Shown here in pieces: positions 42,053 through 56,589 of a stretch of 64,000 nt of DNA; within the stretch, counting starts at the first letter, position 1; every line of letters starts with the position of its first letter. The notes beneath the pieces were generated by a model, which ran no database searches, was not told the DNA's origin, and was given only the letters and a program-made list of their open reading frames with translations. Origin of the DNA: Propioniciclava sinopodophylli (GTDB lineage Bacteria > Actinomycetota > Actinomycetes > Propionibacteriales > Propionibacteriaceae); contig NZ_SDMQ01000002.1 in assembly GCF_004324755.1 (NCBI RefSeq), positions 62,001 to 126,000 of the forward strand, in the 5' to 3' direction. A program made the position numbers and the translations under genes.

Positions 42053-44011
42053 TCATGTCAGTTCGACCTCGCCGGTGGCCGTGTTCAGCGCCTCTCCCGG
42101 CTGCTGCTGGTCGAGGGCGGCCTTGACGGCCTCGGCGGTCTTGCGGCCGAAGCCCGGGACGAGCGCGATCTCCTCGACGTCGGCGGCACGCAGCTTCTTG
42201 AGGCTGCCGAAGTGCTTGATGAGGGCCTTGCGGCGCAGCTCCCCCAGCCCGGGCACGGCGTCGAGCAGCGAGTCGACCATCGACTTGCTACGGCGTCCGC
42301 GGTGGTGGGTGATCGCGAAGCGGTGCGCCTCGTCGCGGGCACGCTGGAGCAGGTACAGGCCCTCGGACGCCCGGGGCAGGATCAGCGGGAACTCGTCGTC
42401 GGGCAGCCAGACCTCCTCCAGGCGCTTGGCCAGCCCGACCAGGGGTACGTCGGTGATGCCGAGGGCGTCCATCGCGGCCTTGGCGGCGGCGACCTGGGGG
42501 GCGCCGCCGTCGACGACGACCAGGCTCGGTTTGTAGGCGAACTTGCGGGCCGCGCCCGTGGTGGCGTCGACGAGCATGGCGTCGGAGCCGGTCAAGGACT
42601 CCTGGTCCTCCAGGTAGCGGCGGAAGCGGCGGGTGATCACCTCGTGGATGCTGCCCACGTCGTCGGAGCCCTCGACGGTGCGGATGATGAAGCGGCGGTA
42701 CTCGGCCTTGCGGGCCAGGCCGTCCTCGAAGACGACCATCGACCCGACCACCTCGGTGCCCTGCAGGTGGGAGATGTCGTAGCACTCGATGCGCAGCGGC
42801 GGGGCGTCCAGGCCGAGGGCATCCTGCAGTTCCTCCAGCGCGCGGTTGCGGGTGGAGAGGTCGGAGGCCCGCTTGGTCTTGTGCAGAACCAGTGCCTCGC
42901 CGGCGTTGCGTGCGACGGTGTCCATGAGGACGCGCTTGTCGCCGCGCTGGGGGACGTGCACGGTGACGCGGCTGCCCCGGACGTCGCTGAGCAGGCCGGA
43001 CAGGGCCGTGCCGGACGCCGGTTTCACCGGCACCAGCACTTCACGCGGGATGCCCCCGGAGATGCCGGCGAGGTCGGGGTCGGCATACAGCTGGAGGCAG
43101 AAGTTCTCGACCAGCTCCTCCAGTGTGGAGTCGTCGGCGCGGTCGGCGACCCAGCCGCGCTCGCCCTGGACGCGGCCGTGGCGGACGTGGAACACCTGGA
43201 TGGCGACCTCGAGCTCGTCGGCGGCCAGGGCAATGACGTCGGCGTCCGTCGCGTCGCCCAGCACGATGGCGTTGCGCTCCGTGGCGGACGTGAGCGCGGC
43301 GAGCTTGTCGCGCAGGACGGCGGCGCGCTCGAACTCCAGCTCGTCGGAGGCCTGCATCATCGCCTGCCGGACGCGGCGGATGAGGTGGTTGGTGTTGCCG
43401 GCCAGGAAGTCGCAGACGTCGCTGACGAGCTCGCGGTGGGCGTCCGGGTCGATCCAGTTGACGCACGGGGCCGAGCACTTGCCGATGTGGGCCAGCAGGC
43501 AGGGGCGTCCGGACGCCTTGGCGTTGCGGAAGACGCCGTTGGTGCACGAGCGCATCGGGAAGACGCGCAGCAGGGAGTCGATGGTCTCGCGGATCGCCCA
43601 CGCCTGCGCGTAGGGGCCGTAGTAGCGGTTGCCCTTGCGCTTGGCGCCCCGGCCCACGAACACGCGCGGGAACTCGTCGCCCCACGTGACGCACACCCAC
43701 GGGTAGGACTTGTCGTCGCGGTACTTGATGTTGAACCGCGGGTCGAACTGCTTGATCCACGTGTACTCGAGCTGCAGGGACTCCAACTCGTTCTGCACGA
43801 CGGTCCACTCCACCTTGGACGCGGTGCGCACCATCGTCTGCGTCCGGAAGTGCAGCGAGTGCGGATCGGCGAAGTAGGAGTTGAGCCGCTGGCGGAGGTT
43901 CTTGGCCTTGCCGACGTAGATCACGGTGCCCGAGGGGTCGCTGAACCGGTAGACGCCGGGCTGGGTCGGGATCGTGCCGGGCGCCGGTCGGTAGGACGCC
44001 GGGTCAGCCAT
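42053..44011 (-). CDS. uvrC: UvrC, excinuclease subunit C
   Basis: A 652-aa nuclease that makes both incisions in nucleotide excision repair. It has an N-terminal GIY-YIG domain ([26 protein letters not shown], about 19-44), a Cys-rich segment ([21 protein letters not shown]), a UvrB-interacting UVR motif region ([19 protein letters not shown]), an RNase H-like C-terminal domain ([14 protein letters not shown]) and tandem helix-hairpin-helix motifs ([22 protein letters not shown]). The ATG at 44011 follows TAAGCT by 7 nt. The frame continues to 45106 through array 5, which is rejected. Confidence 0.95.
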   Translation of the reverse strand: MADPASYRPAPGTIPTQPGVYRFSDPSGTVIYVGKAKNLRQRLNSYFADPHSLHFRTQTMVRTASKVEWTVVQNELESLQLEYTWIKQFDPRFNIKYRDDKSYPWVCVTWGDEFPRVFVGRGAKRKGNRYYGPYAQAWAIRETIDSLLRVFPMRSCTNGVFRNAKASGRPCLLAHIGKCSAPCVNWIDPDAHRELVSDVCDFLAGNTNHLIRRVRQAMMQASDELEFERAAVLRDKLAALTSATERNAIVLGDATDADVIALAADELEVAIQVFHVRHGRVQGERGWVADRADDSTLEELVENFCLQLYADPDLAGISGGIPREVLVPVKPASGTALSGLLSDVRGSRVTVHVPQRGDKRVLMDTVARNAGEALVLHKTKRASDLSTRNRALEELQDALGLDAPPLRIECYDISHLQGTEVVGSMVVFEDGLARKAEYRRFIIRTVEGSDDVGSIHEVITRRFRRYLEDQESLTGSDAMLVDATTGAARKFAYKPSLVVVDGGAPQVAAAKAAMDALGITDVPLVGLAKRLEEVWLPDDEFPLILPRASEGLYLLQRARDEAHRFAITHHRGRRSKSMVDSLLDAVPGLGELRRKALIKHFGSLKKLRAADVEEIALVPGFGRKTAEAVKAALDQQQPGEALNTATGEVELT

Positions 44012-44032
44012 GCGCGCCAGCTTAGGTCCCCC

Positions 44033-44137
44033 TGCCGACAGCCCCGGGCTTGGCCGCCGAGAGCCCCGGCCCTGTGCGCCGACAGCCCCGGTGTTGTGCG
44101 CCGACAGCCCCGGTGTTGTGCGCCGAGAGCCCCGTTC
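44033..44137. repeat. 22-bp tandem repeat array 5 (five units, + orientation)
   Basis: CCCC tracts start at 44042, 44064, 44086, 44108 and 44130, spaced exactly 22 bp. Core GCCGAGAGCCCC alternates with GCCGACAGCCCC. The variable part is GGTGTTGTGC in the central units. The array begins about 10 nt upstream of the uvrC -10 box, where the -35 region of that promoter would lie. Confidence 0.9.
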
Positions 44138-44174
44138 CCAAGCACTCCCGGTGGGCGGGCGACACCGTGGTGGT

Positions 44175-44300
44175 GTGGCCGGACAGCCCGGCGGTGCAGC
44201 GGAATGGGGGTCGGGCATCGGCGACCACGGCACCCCCGGCGATCCCTCAGCCAGCTCCCCGGTGAACCCGGAGGAGCGACCCGTGGTGGTGCTGCGATGA
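44175..44300 (+). CDS. Putative 41-aa small protein, coupled to the downstream lipoprotein
   Basis: An ORF beginning at GTG 44175, exactly 6 nt after CACCGT (44163-44168), the same leaderless layout used by neighbours. It encodes 41 residues rich in Gly, Pro and Ser (starting with [13 protein letters not shown] after the initiator, ending in RPVVVLR). Its TGA overlaps the ATG of the lipoprotein gene as ATGA, and that ATG has no SD at normal distance. This suggests translational coupling. No family recognised. The evidence is positional only, so it is a prediction. Confidence 0.4.
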   Translation: MAGQPGGAAEWGSGIGDHGTPGDPSASSPVNPEERPVVVLR

Positions 44301-44743
44301 GGCGGCCCCTGACCCTGGGGCTGGGCTTCCTGCTCGCAACCGGCGCAGTAGCCGGCTGCTCGGCGTCCGCCCCGTTCGACCCCTGCCCCGCCAACGTGGT
44401 GCGGGTGGAGGTGTTCAACACCTACGCCGACCACCCGATCGCGGACCGGCACGAGGTCTCCATCGACGACGCGGCTGACGCCTGCGCGACGGCTTTCCCT
44501 TATGACAGGGCGCGCCAGAAGACCTTCTCCGAGGCAGAGCTCGGCCAACGCCGCCTCACCGTGTACCGCTTCACCGGCTCGGACGGTTCGGTCCGGACGG
44601 TTCGGGTCCACGGCCTGGCCGGTGTGGGCGCGGGGGCGGCGATCCTGATGGACGACGGGCGCTCCTTCCACATCGACAGCGCCGGACCCGAGCCCTACCT
44701 CCCAGCGGACGCCGAGGTTGTCCCGCGCGAGGCGATTCCCTAG
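44297..44743 (+). CDS. Small secreted lipoprotein of unknown function
   Basis: A 148-aa protein with a lipoprotein signal peptide: basic MRR, hydrophobic core, and lipobox VAGC with Cys at residue 21. The mature part has two more cysteines (in DPCPAN and DACATAF) that could form a disulfide, and mixed alpha/beta character. No family was recognised. It would be anchored on the outer face of the membrane. Start chosen at ATG 44297 from the signal peptide. Only a distant GGAGGAG is upstream, and coupling to the preceding small ORF may supply ribosomes. Confidence 0.65.
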   Translation: MRRPLTLGLGFLLATGAVAGCSASAPFDPCPANVVRVEVFNTYADHPIADRHEVSIDDAADACATAFPYDRARQKTFSEAELGQRRLTVYRFTGSDGSVRTVRVHGLAGVGAGAAILMDDGRSFHIDSAGPEPYLPADAEVVPREAIP

Positions 44744-44803
44744 CCACCCCGGCCACGGACAGCCGCGCCGGACAGCCCTGCGCCCGCGTACTAGGGTTGT
44801 CGC

Positions 44804-45217
44804 ATGACTCCCGACCGACGTTCCTTCCTGACCAGCGCCGGCCTGGCGGCACTCGCAGTGGGAACCGGCGCCCTCGCGGGATGCAGCGCCCCCGCCCGCA
44901 CGTCGCCCGGCGCTCCCCCGGCCGGCAACACGCTGTCGGTCCCGGCGAGCCGCATCCCCGTCGGCGGCGGCGTGATCCTCGACGAGGCCAACTTCGTGGT
45001 GACCCAACCGACCGCGGGCGAGTTCAAGGCGTTCAACAAGATGTGCACGCACCAGGGCTGCCCGGTCTCCGACATCCAGGGCACCGACATCCACTGCCGC
45101 TGCCACGGTGCGAAGTTCTCGATCGCCGACGGGTCCGTCACCAACGGCCCCGCCACCAAGCCGCTCAAGGCCGCCAAGGCCGAGCTGGACGGCGACCAGG
45201 TCAAGATCTCCGCCTGA
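44804..45217 (+). CDS. Tat-exported lipoprotein with Rieske [2Fe-2S] domain
   Basis: A 137-aa Rieske protein. The N-terminus combines a twin-arginine motif ([10 protein letters not shown], residues 4-13) with a lipobox LAGC at residues 24-27. The Fe-S ligands are in CTHQGCPV and CRCHGAKF. It is probably folded with its cluster in the cytoplasm, exported by Tat and tethered outside. Likely an electron carrier of unknown partner. TAGGGT lies exactly 6 nt before the ATG. Convergent with yidD, 72 nt apart. Confidence 0.88.
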   Translation: MTPDRRSFLTSAGLAALAVGTGALAGCSAPARTSPGAPPAGNTLSVPASRIPVGGGVILDEANFVVTQPTAGEFKAFNKMCTHQGCPVSDIQGTDIHCRCHGAKFSIADGSVTNGPATKPLKAAKAELDGDQVKISA

Positions 45218-45289
45218 CCCGCCCGGGCTTTCGGCGGCGTAGAGGCTGCTGAGGTGTGAGCGTCCACGAGCCTCGAGGGGACCGGGACG

Positions 45290-45583
45290 TCAGAAGCGGA
45301 ACGGGATCGGGATGGGGCCGCAGCAGCACACGCCGCGTACCTCGCCCGGGAACAGCTTCAGCAGCGTCGCCGCCTGGTGGCACGCCACGAATCTCATCAC
45401 CGACGGCCGGATGCCACGAATCACCCCGCGCTCGCGGATGATCCCCCGCACCGCTGCCGAGCAGGTCTGGTCGCCGTGCAGGGCCCCGCGGGCGCACCGG
45501 TAGCCCTTGCGCGGGCTGATGTGCCGCTGGTACCCCGTGATCGCTGCGTCGACGACGCGGCGGGGCGTGTCCGTGACCTTCAT
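45290..45583 (-). CDS. yidD: YidD-like membrane protein insertion efficiency factor
   Basis: A 97-aa protein resembling YidD: GYQRHISPRKGYRCARGA matches the family's YQ-ISP--G--C stretch, TCSAA the second Cys motif, and a late CCCGPIPIPF is an odd Cys-rich tail. YidD helps membrane protein insertion. The gene usually lies between rnpA and yidC near the origin. Here it is alone, so it may be an extra, diverged copy. The ATG at 45583 lies 6 nt after TAGGGT. Confidence 0.65.
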   Translation of the reverse strand: MKVTDTPRRVVDAAITGYQRHISPRKGYRCARGALHGDQTCSAAVRGIIRERGVIRGIRPSVMRFVACHQAATLLKLFPGEVRGVCCCGPIPIPFRF

Positions 45584-45660
45584 GCGAACACCCTAGTCGC
45601 CACGTCTTTCAGTGCGCCACAGGCCCCTCGAGGCCACTGCGCTCGCACCTCAGGGACCTC

Positions 45661-48498
<2,838 letters not shown>

Positions 48499-48580
48499 CC
48501 GCACCATGTTAGGCGCGGCCCCTGACAGTTTCCGTACCGCCCTCCACGGCGATGAGCCAGGTAAGGCTAGGGTGACCTTC

Positions 48581-49294
48581 ATGCTCGCGATCCTGAACCA
48601 AGGACAGGTGGAGCCTGCCCTCCGTCGCATCGCGACCGCGACCCAGGCGCTGCTGCGCCAGACCCTCGACCTCGAGGAGGACGACTGGCGCGCCCCGTCC
48701 CTCCTCCCGGGCTGGTCGCGCGCCCACGTCGCGTCGCACATCAGCCGCAACGCGGACGCCCTACGTCGCGTCATCGCGGCCGCCCGCGACGGCGAACCGG
48801 CGCCTCTCTACCCCTCGTCGGCGGCGAAGTTCAACGACATCGAGCGCGGCTCGGAACGCAGCGGCCTGGAGCTCCACGTCGACCTCGACACCTCGGCCGG
48901 AGAACTGGCCAACCTCTGCGAGCGCGTCGAGGACTGGCTCGTCCCCGTCCGCCTCATCGGCGGCGAGTTTCCCCTGTCGGTGGTCACGCTGATCCGCCTC
49001 CACGAGCTGACGCTGCACCACCTCGACCTCGACACCGGCTTCACCTGGGAAGACGTCGACCTCATCCCCGCCCGCTGGATGCTGGAGTGGATGCTCATCC
49101 TCCTCCGCGACGACCAGTCCCTGCCCGCCGTCGACATCGAGTCGGACGCCGGCGTCGCGGCCTCGCTGGGGGGCGTCGGAGAGCGCCGAACGGTGACCGG
49201 CCCGGACGCCGCGCTCTGGGCCTGGGTGACCGGCCGCACGAAGGGTGAGGGCCTCACGGACGCCGAGGGCATCAGCTTCCCCCTCGCCGGCTGA
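48581..49294 (+). CDS. Mycothiol-dependent maleylpyruvate isomerase-type (DinB superfamily) enzyme
   Basis: A 237-aa member of the MDMPI family. The N-terminal DinB-like four-helix domain has the metal-binding histidine block [19 protein letters not shown] and the later [11 protein letters not shown]. Family members use mycothiol or bind metal, and the substrate is often unknown. ATG 48581 follows TAGGGT by 7 nt (an in-frame GTG lies 9 nt upstream, inside the box). Divergent from uvrA. Confidence 0.8.
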   Translation: MLAILNQGQVEPALRRIATATQALLRQTLDLEEDDWRAPSLLPGWSRAHVASHISRNADALRRVIAAARDGEPAPLYPSSAAKFNDIERGSERSGLELHVDLDTSAGELANLCERVEDWLVPVRLIGGEFPLSVVTLIRLHELTLHHLDLDTGFTWEDVDLIPARWMLEWMLILLRDDQSLPAVDIESDAGVAASLGGVGERRTVTGPDAALWAWVTGRTKGEGLTDAEGISFPLAG

Positions 49295-49333
49295 TGGTGG
49301 GAGGCACGACCAGGACTCGTCTAGGGTCTGGTC

Positions 49334-49933
49334 ATGGAGATCAGGAGCGCCGTCGTCGGCAAGATGACCAACAACGCCTACCTGCTCGTCGACGCGGGTG
49401 AGGGCCTGCTGATCGACGCGGCGGACGACCCCGTGGCGCTGCTCGCCCTGATCGGCGACACGCCCGTCCACACCATCGTCACGACCCACCGCCACCCCGA
49501 CCACGTCCAGGCGCTGGCCGCGATGGCCGCCCACACGGGCGCCCGCCTGGTTGCCGGGACGCCGGACGCCGACGCCATCGAATCCGCCACCGGGGTCACC
49601 ATCGACCAACGCGTCTGGGACGGCGACACCCTCCGCGTCGGCAACACCGGGCTCACCGTCGTCGGCCTGGTCGGCCACACGCCCGGGTCGATCGCGCTCA
49701 TCCACTCCCCCGACGAGGGCCACGCCCACGTGTTCAGCGGCGACTCCCTCTTCCCCGGCGGGGTCGGCAAGACACACACACCTGAGGAGTTCGACTCCCT
49801 GTTCGAGGGCGTCACCAGCAAGCTCTTCGCCCAACTGCCCGACGACACCGTCGTCCACCCCGGCCACGGTGACCCGACGACGCTGGGCCACGAGCGACCA
49901 CACCTGCCCACGTGGCGTGAGCGTGGTTGGTGA
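49334..49933 (+). CDS. Metallo-beta-lactamase fold hydrolase (glyoxalase II-like)
   Basis: A 199-aa MBL-fold metallohydrolase. Metal ligands: THRHPDHVQAL (H-x-H-x-D-H), the His in GHTPGSIAL, the Asp in FSGDSLFPGG and the His in HPGHGDPTT. Short glyoxalase II-like hydrolases of this type cleave thioesters such as S-lactoylglutathione or its mycothiol equivalent. That it acts with mycothiol is suggested by its neighbour at 48581 but is not shown. TAGGGT is 6 nt before the ATG. Confidence 0.85.
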   Translation: MEIRSAVVGKMTNNAYLLVDAGEGLLIDAADDPVALLALIGDTPVHTIVTTHRHPDHVQALAAMAAHTGARLVAGTPDADAIESATGVTIDQRVWDGDTLRVGNTGLTVVGLVGHTPGSIALIHSPDEGHAHVFSGDSLFPGGVGKTHTPEEFDSLFEGVTSKLFAQLPDDTVVHPGHGDPTTLGHERPHLPTWRERGW

Positions 49934-49950
49934 CTCGGCACACTGACGGT

Positions 49951-50286
49951 GTGACGACCCTCCCCGACCTGAACCCGCTCGGCGACCCGGTCGCCTTCCA
50001 GCTCAACGTCAACGGCGGCCTCGCGCGTCCCTCAGTCGTCCAACTGGCCCCCGATGGCCCTGACGCGGGCTCACCCAACCGTGTCCTGAACCTCGCCCGC
50101 CTGGTCGTGCTCGTCGAGGACGGCACGTGGCTCAGCAAGCAGGCAGGCGCCCAGACCCTCGTCGACCACCACCCCGAGTTCGCGGACGCCGTCGCCGAGG
50201 CCCTGCGCGCACGCACCGAAAGGCGCTGGATGGACCCGCGCCTGGCGGACCCACTCAGCGCCCTCCTGCTCGATCGGCTGGGCTGA
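49951..50286 (+). CDS. Conserved-looking hypothetical protein, 111 aa
   Basis: A small soluble protein with no family recognised. The N-terminal VAFQLNVNGG is followed by a segment LARLVVLVEDGTWLSKQAGAQTLVDHHPEFADAVAEAL, probably two helices, and a C-terminal Leu-rich stretch. The GTG at 49951 lies 6 nt after CACACT, so the start is favoured over the in-frame GTG at 49927, which overlaps the MBL gene. Codon use and GC match neighbours. Confidence 0.55.
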   Translation: MTTLPDLNPLGDPVAFQLNVNGGLARPSVVQLAPDGPDAGSPNRVLNLARLVVLVEDGTWLSKQAGAQTLVDHHPEFADAVAEALRARTERRWMDPRLADPLSALLLDRLG

Positions 50287-50361
50287 GCCCAGCCACCAGC
50301 CTCAGACGCCCGTGACCTCGCCGGGATCCTGCGGCTCGGCGGGATCGACGCGCTCGGAGGT

Positions 50362-51816
50362 CTACCGCTGAACACCGACCCCCACGTTGCGGCGTCCGGC
50401 GTCGGAGGTCCACACCTCCCCCGGGATCCCGGAGACGTGGGGATTGTCGGTGAGGTCGAAGACGCGCTCCATGACCGGGGTGTCCTTCTGTGCCTGGAAG
50501 TCGCGCAGCGCACCGACGGCCTTCTTGCCCAGCAGGAGCAGGGCGATGAGGTTGATCACGGCCATCACCGACATGAACACATCAGCGATCGCGAACAGCA
50601 ACTCGAGGCCCTGTAGCGCGCCCCACGCGGTGGAGCCCACGACCAGCAGCCGGACCAGCATGTTGCCGATACGGCCGCCGCCCAGGAAGTCCTGGTTCAC
50701 CTCGGCGTAGGAGTAGTTGCCCAGGATCGTGGAGTAGGCGAACACGAAGATCAGGATCGCCATGACGGGGGCCGTCCACGCGCCCAACTCACCGGCCAGC
50801 GACTGCTGGGTGAGGGTGGCCGCGGCGTCCGCGCTGGTCACGCCGGGGGTGTAGACCTCGGGCGAGGAGAGCAGGATCACGATCGCGGTCGCCGTGCAGA
50901 CGATCATGGTGTCGACGAACACGCCCGCCGACTGGATGAGCCCCTGGTGCACCGGGTGCGAGGTCGTCGCGGTCGCGGCCGCGTTGGGCGCTGAGCCCAT
51001 GCCCGCCTCGTTGGAGTACATGCCGCGCTTCACGCCGTTCAGCATCGACGCCAGGATGCCACCCGCTGTCCCGGACAGCGCCGGGTTCAACCCGAACGCG
51101 CCCGCGAAGATGGACCCGATGATGCCGGGCACCGCGGGCAGGTTCGTCACGATCACGACCAGGGCGAGCAGCACGTAGACCAGAGCCATGCCGGGCGCGA
51201 GGATCTCCGACACCCGGGCCACCGACTTGATCCCGCCGAAGACGATGAGCGCGGTCAGCACACCCAGTCCGATGGCCGTCCAGATCGGGTCGATGCCCCA
51301 CGTGGACTGGAACACACTGGCGATGGTGCCGGCCTGGATCATCTCGAACGCGAAGCCGAAGGTGAAGATCAGCGCGCAGGCGAACACGATGCCGAAGGCC
51401 CGCGAGCCGAGCCCGCGTTGGATGTAGTACGCCGGGCCGCCGCGGAAGGTGCCGTCCTCGTGCGGGATCTTGTACACCTGCGCCAGCGTCGCCTCGACGA
51501 ACGCGGTCGCCATGCCCAGCAGGGCCATCAGCCACATCCAGAAGATGGCGCCCGGTCCGCCCAGGGTCAACGCGACCGCGACACCGACGATGTTGCCGAC
51601 GCCCACCCGCGAGGCCAGCGAGATCGCGAACGCCTGGAACGACGAGATCCCCCCGCTCACGTGGCCGCGGGAGTTGAAGATGACCTTCCACATCGTGCCG
51701 AACAGACGGAACTGGACGCCCCTCGTCATCACCGTGAAGGCGACACCGGCGGCGATCAGGAAGAAGATCAACACCCACGTGAGGTTGTCGTTGAGGAAGG
51801 CGATGACGGCGTCCAT
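50362..51816 (-). CDS. Sodium:alanine/glycine symporter (AGCS family)
   Basis: A 484-aa symporter that imports alanine or glycine with Na+. About eleven membrane helices. AGCS hallmarks are visible: SSFQAFAISLASRVGVGNIVGVAVAL near residue 58-83, GGPGAIFWMWLMALLGMATAFVEATLAQ, and NGVKRGMYSNEAGMGSAPNAAA in the middle. The ATG has an SD GGAGAG. A TAGTGT box about 30 nt upstream gives a normal leader. It could use the Na+ gradient built by the Mmd decarboxylase. Confidence 0.92.
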   Translation of the reverse strand: MDAVIAFLNDNLTWVLIFFLIAAGVAFTVMTRGVQFRLFGTMWKVIFNSRGHVSGGISSFQAFAISLASRVGVGNIVGVAVALTLGGPGAIFWMWLMALLGMATAFVEATLAQVYKIPHEDGTFRGGPAYYIQRGLGSRAFGIVFACALIFTFGFAFEMIQAGTIASVFQSTWGIDPIWTAIGLGVLTALIVFGGIKSVARVSEILAPGMALVYVLLALVVIVTNLPAVPGIIGSIFAGAFGLNPALSGTAGGILASMLNGVKRGMYSNEAGMGSAPNAAATATTSHPVHQGLIQSAGVFVDTMIVCTATAIVILLSSPEVYTPGVTSADAAATLTQQSLAGELGAWTAPVMAILIFVFAYSTILGNYSYAEVNQDFLGGGRIGNMLVRLLVVGSTAWGALQGLELLFAIADVFMSVMAVINLIALLLLGKKAVGALRDFQAQKDTPVMERVFDLTDNPHVSGIPGEVWTSDAGRRNVGVGVQR

Positions 51817-51887
51817 GCGTTCTCTCCGTTCGGTTCGGATGGCAGAACACTAGGGCACACACCCCCGGACGCCGCCGCGCCGCCCCG

Positions 51888-53963
<2,076 letters not shown>

Positions 53964-54019
53964 GTGTGCAAGCGTAGGTGCCGCCGCAGACAATCCGTCG
54001 CCGAGGTGAGTCAGCTTGT

Positions 54020-54065
54020 TAGGCTGCCCACAGCTCATGATCCCTGACCCCAAGGAGCCCCGCCC
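54020..54065 (+). promoter_or_regulatory. Promoter and SD of the OmpA-domain lipoprotein
   Basis: TAGGCT at 54020-54025 as -10, a predicted leader of about 34 nt, and AAGGAG about 8 nt before the ATG at 54066. This is a leadered contrast to uvrB, which starts divergently from the same gap. Confidence 0.4.
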
Positions 54066-55970
54066 ATGCGCCGCACGTTGTCGACGGTGATCGTCGCCCT
54101 CACTCTCGCCCTGATCGGATGCACCGACGGTGGCGACCTCCCGAAGATGCCCCAGCTGCCCGGCGGCGGGGGTGGCCCCAAGCTGGTCGTCTCCGAGGAC
54201 CGAGCGCCGTCCGCGACCGGGTCGGACGGATCCCTGCGCGTCGACCAGGTCGTGCGCAGCGGCAAGAACATTGCGATCGGCCTGACACTCGCCACCGCGG
54301 GAGGCTCCGCGAAGCTCGGCCGCTACAGCATGGAATTGACCACCAACACGGGGGTGAAACTGGAGACCGACAAGGGCACCGATCGCGAGGTGCCTGCCGC
54401 GTCCGTCGCGACGCTCACCGTCCAGGCGACCCTGCCGGAGGAGGAGGCCAAGGAGGTGAGGGTCGAGCTGTGGGGCGACCTGTCGGTCACCGTTCCGGTT
54501 CCCGCCGAGGACGGCGCGACCGTGTGGCGCCCCGCCGCGCTGCGCCAGGTCGGCCTGGCCCAGGAGCCCAGGCAGACGGCCACGGCCCGCGTCGTCTTCG
54601 ACACGATCCGCAGCGACGGGCTGGTCACCGAGGTGACCTACCGCGCCACGGTGCCCGACGGCGAACGCATCGACGTGTGCTCGTACAACTTCCAGGACGA
54701 CAAGTGCCGGCTGGTCGAGCCAGACGGCACCGTGCACCCCCTGCTCGGTCGCACCGAGCAATCTGCCGACCGCGGCGGCCGGACCCAGGGCACGCTCCGG
54801 TTCCTCGGCGAGCTCGATCCCAACAACACGCGCCTCACCCTCAACGTCAGCGCCGCCACGTCCGGCAAGGACCTCGACCCCATCGACGTGACGCTGCCCA
54901 CCCACGCGGACTCCCCCACGCAGGCCGCCGCCGGCGACCTCACGCGCACCACGATGCCCTTGGCGACCCCCGTGACCGCGACCGCCACCGATGGCCAGGC
55001 GTCCATCACCGTGAGCCAGGTGGACGTCCTGGCCGACCGGGTGCAGCTGACCACGCGCCTGGCTGCCGGCGACAAGGCCATCCAGTTCCGCAGGATGCCT
55101 GGCAACAGCAGCCTCGACAGCCCCACGGGTGATGTGTTCCCCATGCTGGGCGGAACCACCGAAACCACGATCGAGCCCAACACCGCTGCCGACGTCGTGA
55201 TGGTGTTCCAGGGCGCCGTGCCGGCCGCCGTCACCGAACTTCGCGCCCACCTGGGCGGCTTCTACCTGATTGACACGGCCATGACCTTCAGCGTGCCGGT
55301 TGGGCCCGCGGACGCGGCGCCCCCGAAGCCGGAGGCCACCCTGGGCGAGGTGGAGACCGAGCAGGCGGCCCCCGAACTGCGGGTCACCCCGGCCCCGGCG
55401 GCACCGACCCCCGAGGGCACGGCCTCCCCGACCCCCGAGCCTGTTCGGGTCGGGGTCAGCGACATCAAGCCGCTGCCGGTCAGCACGTCGACCCGCCTCG
55501 CGAACCCCGGGTCGTGGCTCGTCCGCGAGGGCGCCACGCCCCCGCCCGCCGAGGACCCCAACGCCGAGGCCAAGGCCCAACAGTCGTTGAAGGACCTGGG
55601 TGCCCAGCGCACCCCTGACGGCTGGGTGCTGACCCTGCCCGAGACGGTGCTGTTCGAGTACAACAAGTACGACATCCTGCCCGGTGCCGACGCCAAGCTC
55701 ACCGAGGTCGGGGCGTTGCTCGCGCACTTCGCCGACGCCGAGATCCGGGTGCAGGGGCACACAGACAGCACGGGCAGCGCCGACGGCAATGCCACGCTGT
55801 CGAAGAACCGCGCCGACGCGGTGGCCAAGGCGCTGTCGGGCAAGGGTGTGTCGGCGTCCCGGATGACCGTCGAGGGCTTCGCCGCCGAGCGACCCGTCGC
55901 CAGCAATGCGACCGACGAAGGGCGAGCCAAGAACCGCCGCGTCGAGATCGTGCTGCGCGAGAAGGCGTGA
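54066..55970 (+). CDS. Large lipoprotein with C-terminal OmpA-like peptidoglycan-binding domain
   Basis: A 634-aa envelope protein. Lipobox LIGC with Cys at residue 19. The long middle region (about 45-450) is Thr/Val-rich with repeating beta-strand patterns and no recognised family. A Pro/Glu/Thr-rich hinge (about 420-470) precedes the OmpA domain (about 520-634), which starts [17 protein letters not shown] and contains [28 protein letters not shown] and [12 protein letters not shown]. The Asp and Arg that bind diaminopimelate in OmpA domains are present (GHTDS, NRRVEI). It probably links the membrane to peptidoglycan. An ECF sigma factor gene follows 61 nt downstream. Confidence 0.82.
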   Translation: MRRTLSTVIVALTLALIGCTDGGDLPKMPQLPGGGGGPKLVVSEDRAPSATGSDGSLRVDQVVRSGKNIAIGLTLATAGGSAKLGRYSMELTTNTGVKLETDKGTDREVPAASVATLTVQATLPEEEAKEVRVELWGDLSVTVPVPAEDGATVWRPAALRQVGLAQEPRQTATARVVFDTIRSDGLVTEVTYRATVPDGERIDVCSYNFQDDKCRLVEPDGTVHPLLGRTEQSADRGGRTQGTLRFLGELDPNNTRLTLNVSAATSGKDLDPIDVTLPTHADSPTQAAAGDLTRTTMPLATPVTATATDGQASITVSQVDVLADRVQLTTRLAAGDKAIQFRRMPGNSSLDSPTGDVFPMLGGTTETTIEPNTAADVVMVFQGAVPAAVTELRAHLGGFYLIDTAMTFSVPVGPADAAPPKPEATLGEVETEQAAPELRVTPAPAAPTPEGTASPTPEPVRVGVSDIKPLPVSTSTRLANPGSWLVREGATPPPAEDPNAEAKAQQSLKDLGAQRTPDGWVLTLPETVLFEYNKYDILPGADAKLTEVGALLAHFADAEIRVQGHTDSTGSADGNATLSKNRADAVAKALSGKGVSASRMTVEGFAAERPVASNATDEGRAKNRRVEIVLREKA

Positions 55971-56031
55971 AGATGGACGTGGTCCGTGTCAACCGAGGGG
56001 GGCACTCGGGCGTGTAGGGGGTGTGACAACC

Positions 56032-56589
56032 ATGGCATCGGAGGTGCAGATGTCCTCCGCGGTCGGATTCCCCGGCGGACGGGCGGCCGACGAGGCTTGG
56101 CTGCGCGCCGTGTACGACGCGCAGTGGGCCCCGCTGGTCCGACTCGCCGGCCTGCTGCTCGGTGACACCGAGCGAGCCGACGAGATCGCCCAGGACGCGA
56201 TCGTGGCCACCTACCAGCGTCGGGCCCGGCTCGGCGACGAGGTGCCGGTGGCCTACCTGCGCCAGTGCGTGGTCAACGCCTGCCGCTCGGTGCAGCGCCA
56301 CCGGTCGGTGCAGCGACGCAAGCTCGTCCCGCTCTTCCAGGAGCGCGTCGAGCCCGAGCGACCCGACCACGTGAGCGAACGCGACGACGAGCGGACGCGC
56401 ATGATGGCGGCCCTCCGCAGCCTGCCCCAGCGGCAGCAGGAGGTGCTCGTGCTGCGGTTCAACGGCCAGCTGTCCGAGGCCGAGATCGCGGACGCCCTGG
56501 GCGTCAGCCGGGGAGCCGTCAAGTCCCACGCCCATCGCGGCCTCGCCGCCCTCCGGGCCCGCCTCGACGACGAAGGAGACCTCCGATGA
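56032..56589 (+). CDS. ECF RNA polymerase sigma factor (SigE-like family)
   Basis: A 185-aa sigma-70 family factor of the small actinobacterial ECF type. Region 2 spans about residues 15-80 (LLGDTERADEIAQDAIVATYQR) and region 4 about 120-175 (QRQQEVLVLRFNGQLSEAEIADALGVSRGAVKSHAHRGLAALRA). ATG 56032 is chosen, with GTG 56023 as an alternative. Its stop overlaps the start of the next gene (ATGA), so a single-pass membrane protein is co-translated with it. That is the usual arrangement for a sigma factor with its membrane partner. Confidence 0.85.
   Translation: MASEVQMSSAVGFPGGRAADEAWLRAVYDAQWAPLVRLAGLLLGDTERADEIAQDAIVATYQRRARLGDEVPVAYLRQCVVNACRSVQRHRSVQRRKLVPLFQERVEPERPDHVSERDDERTRMMAALRSLPQRQQEVLVLRFNGQLSEAEIADALGVSRGAVKSHAHRGLAALRARLDDEGDLR

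Noticed and set aside
42053-45106. UvrC as a 1017-aa protein
   Set aside because: The extra N-terminus is read from array 5 and antisense of the lipoprotein genes. Family start and -10 box support 44011.
45225-45238. Single unit of the 22-bp repeat family (GGGCTTTCGGCGGC)
   Set aside because: It has 10 of 12 core matches but only one copy and no 22-bp partner. It could be chance or a relic, so it was not annotated.
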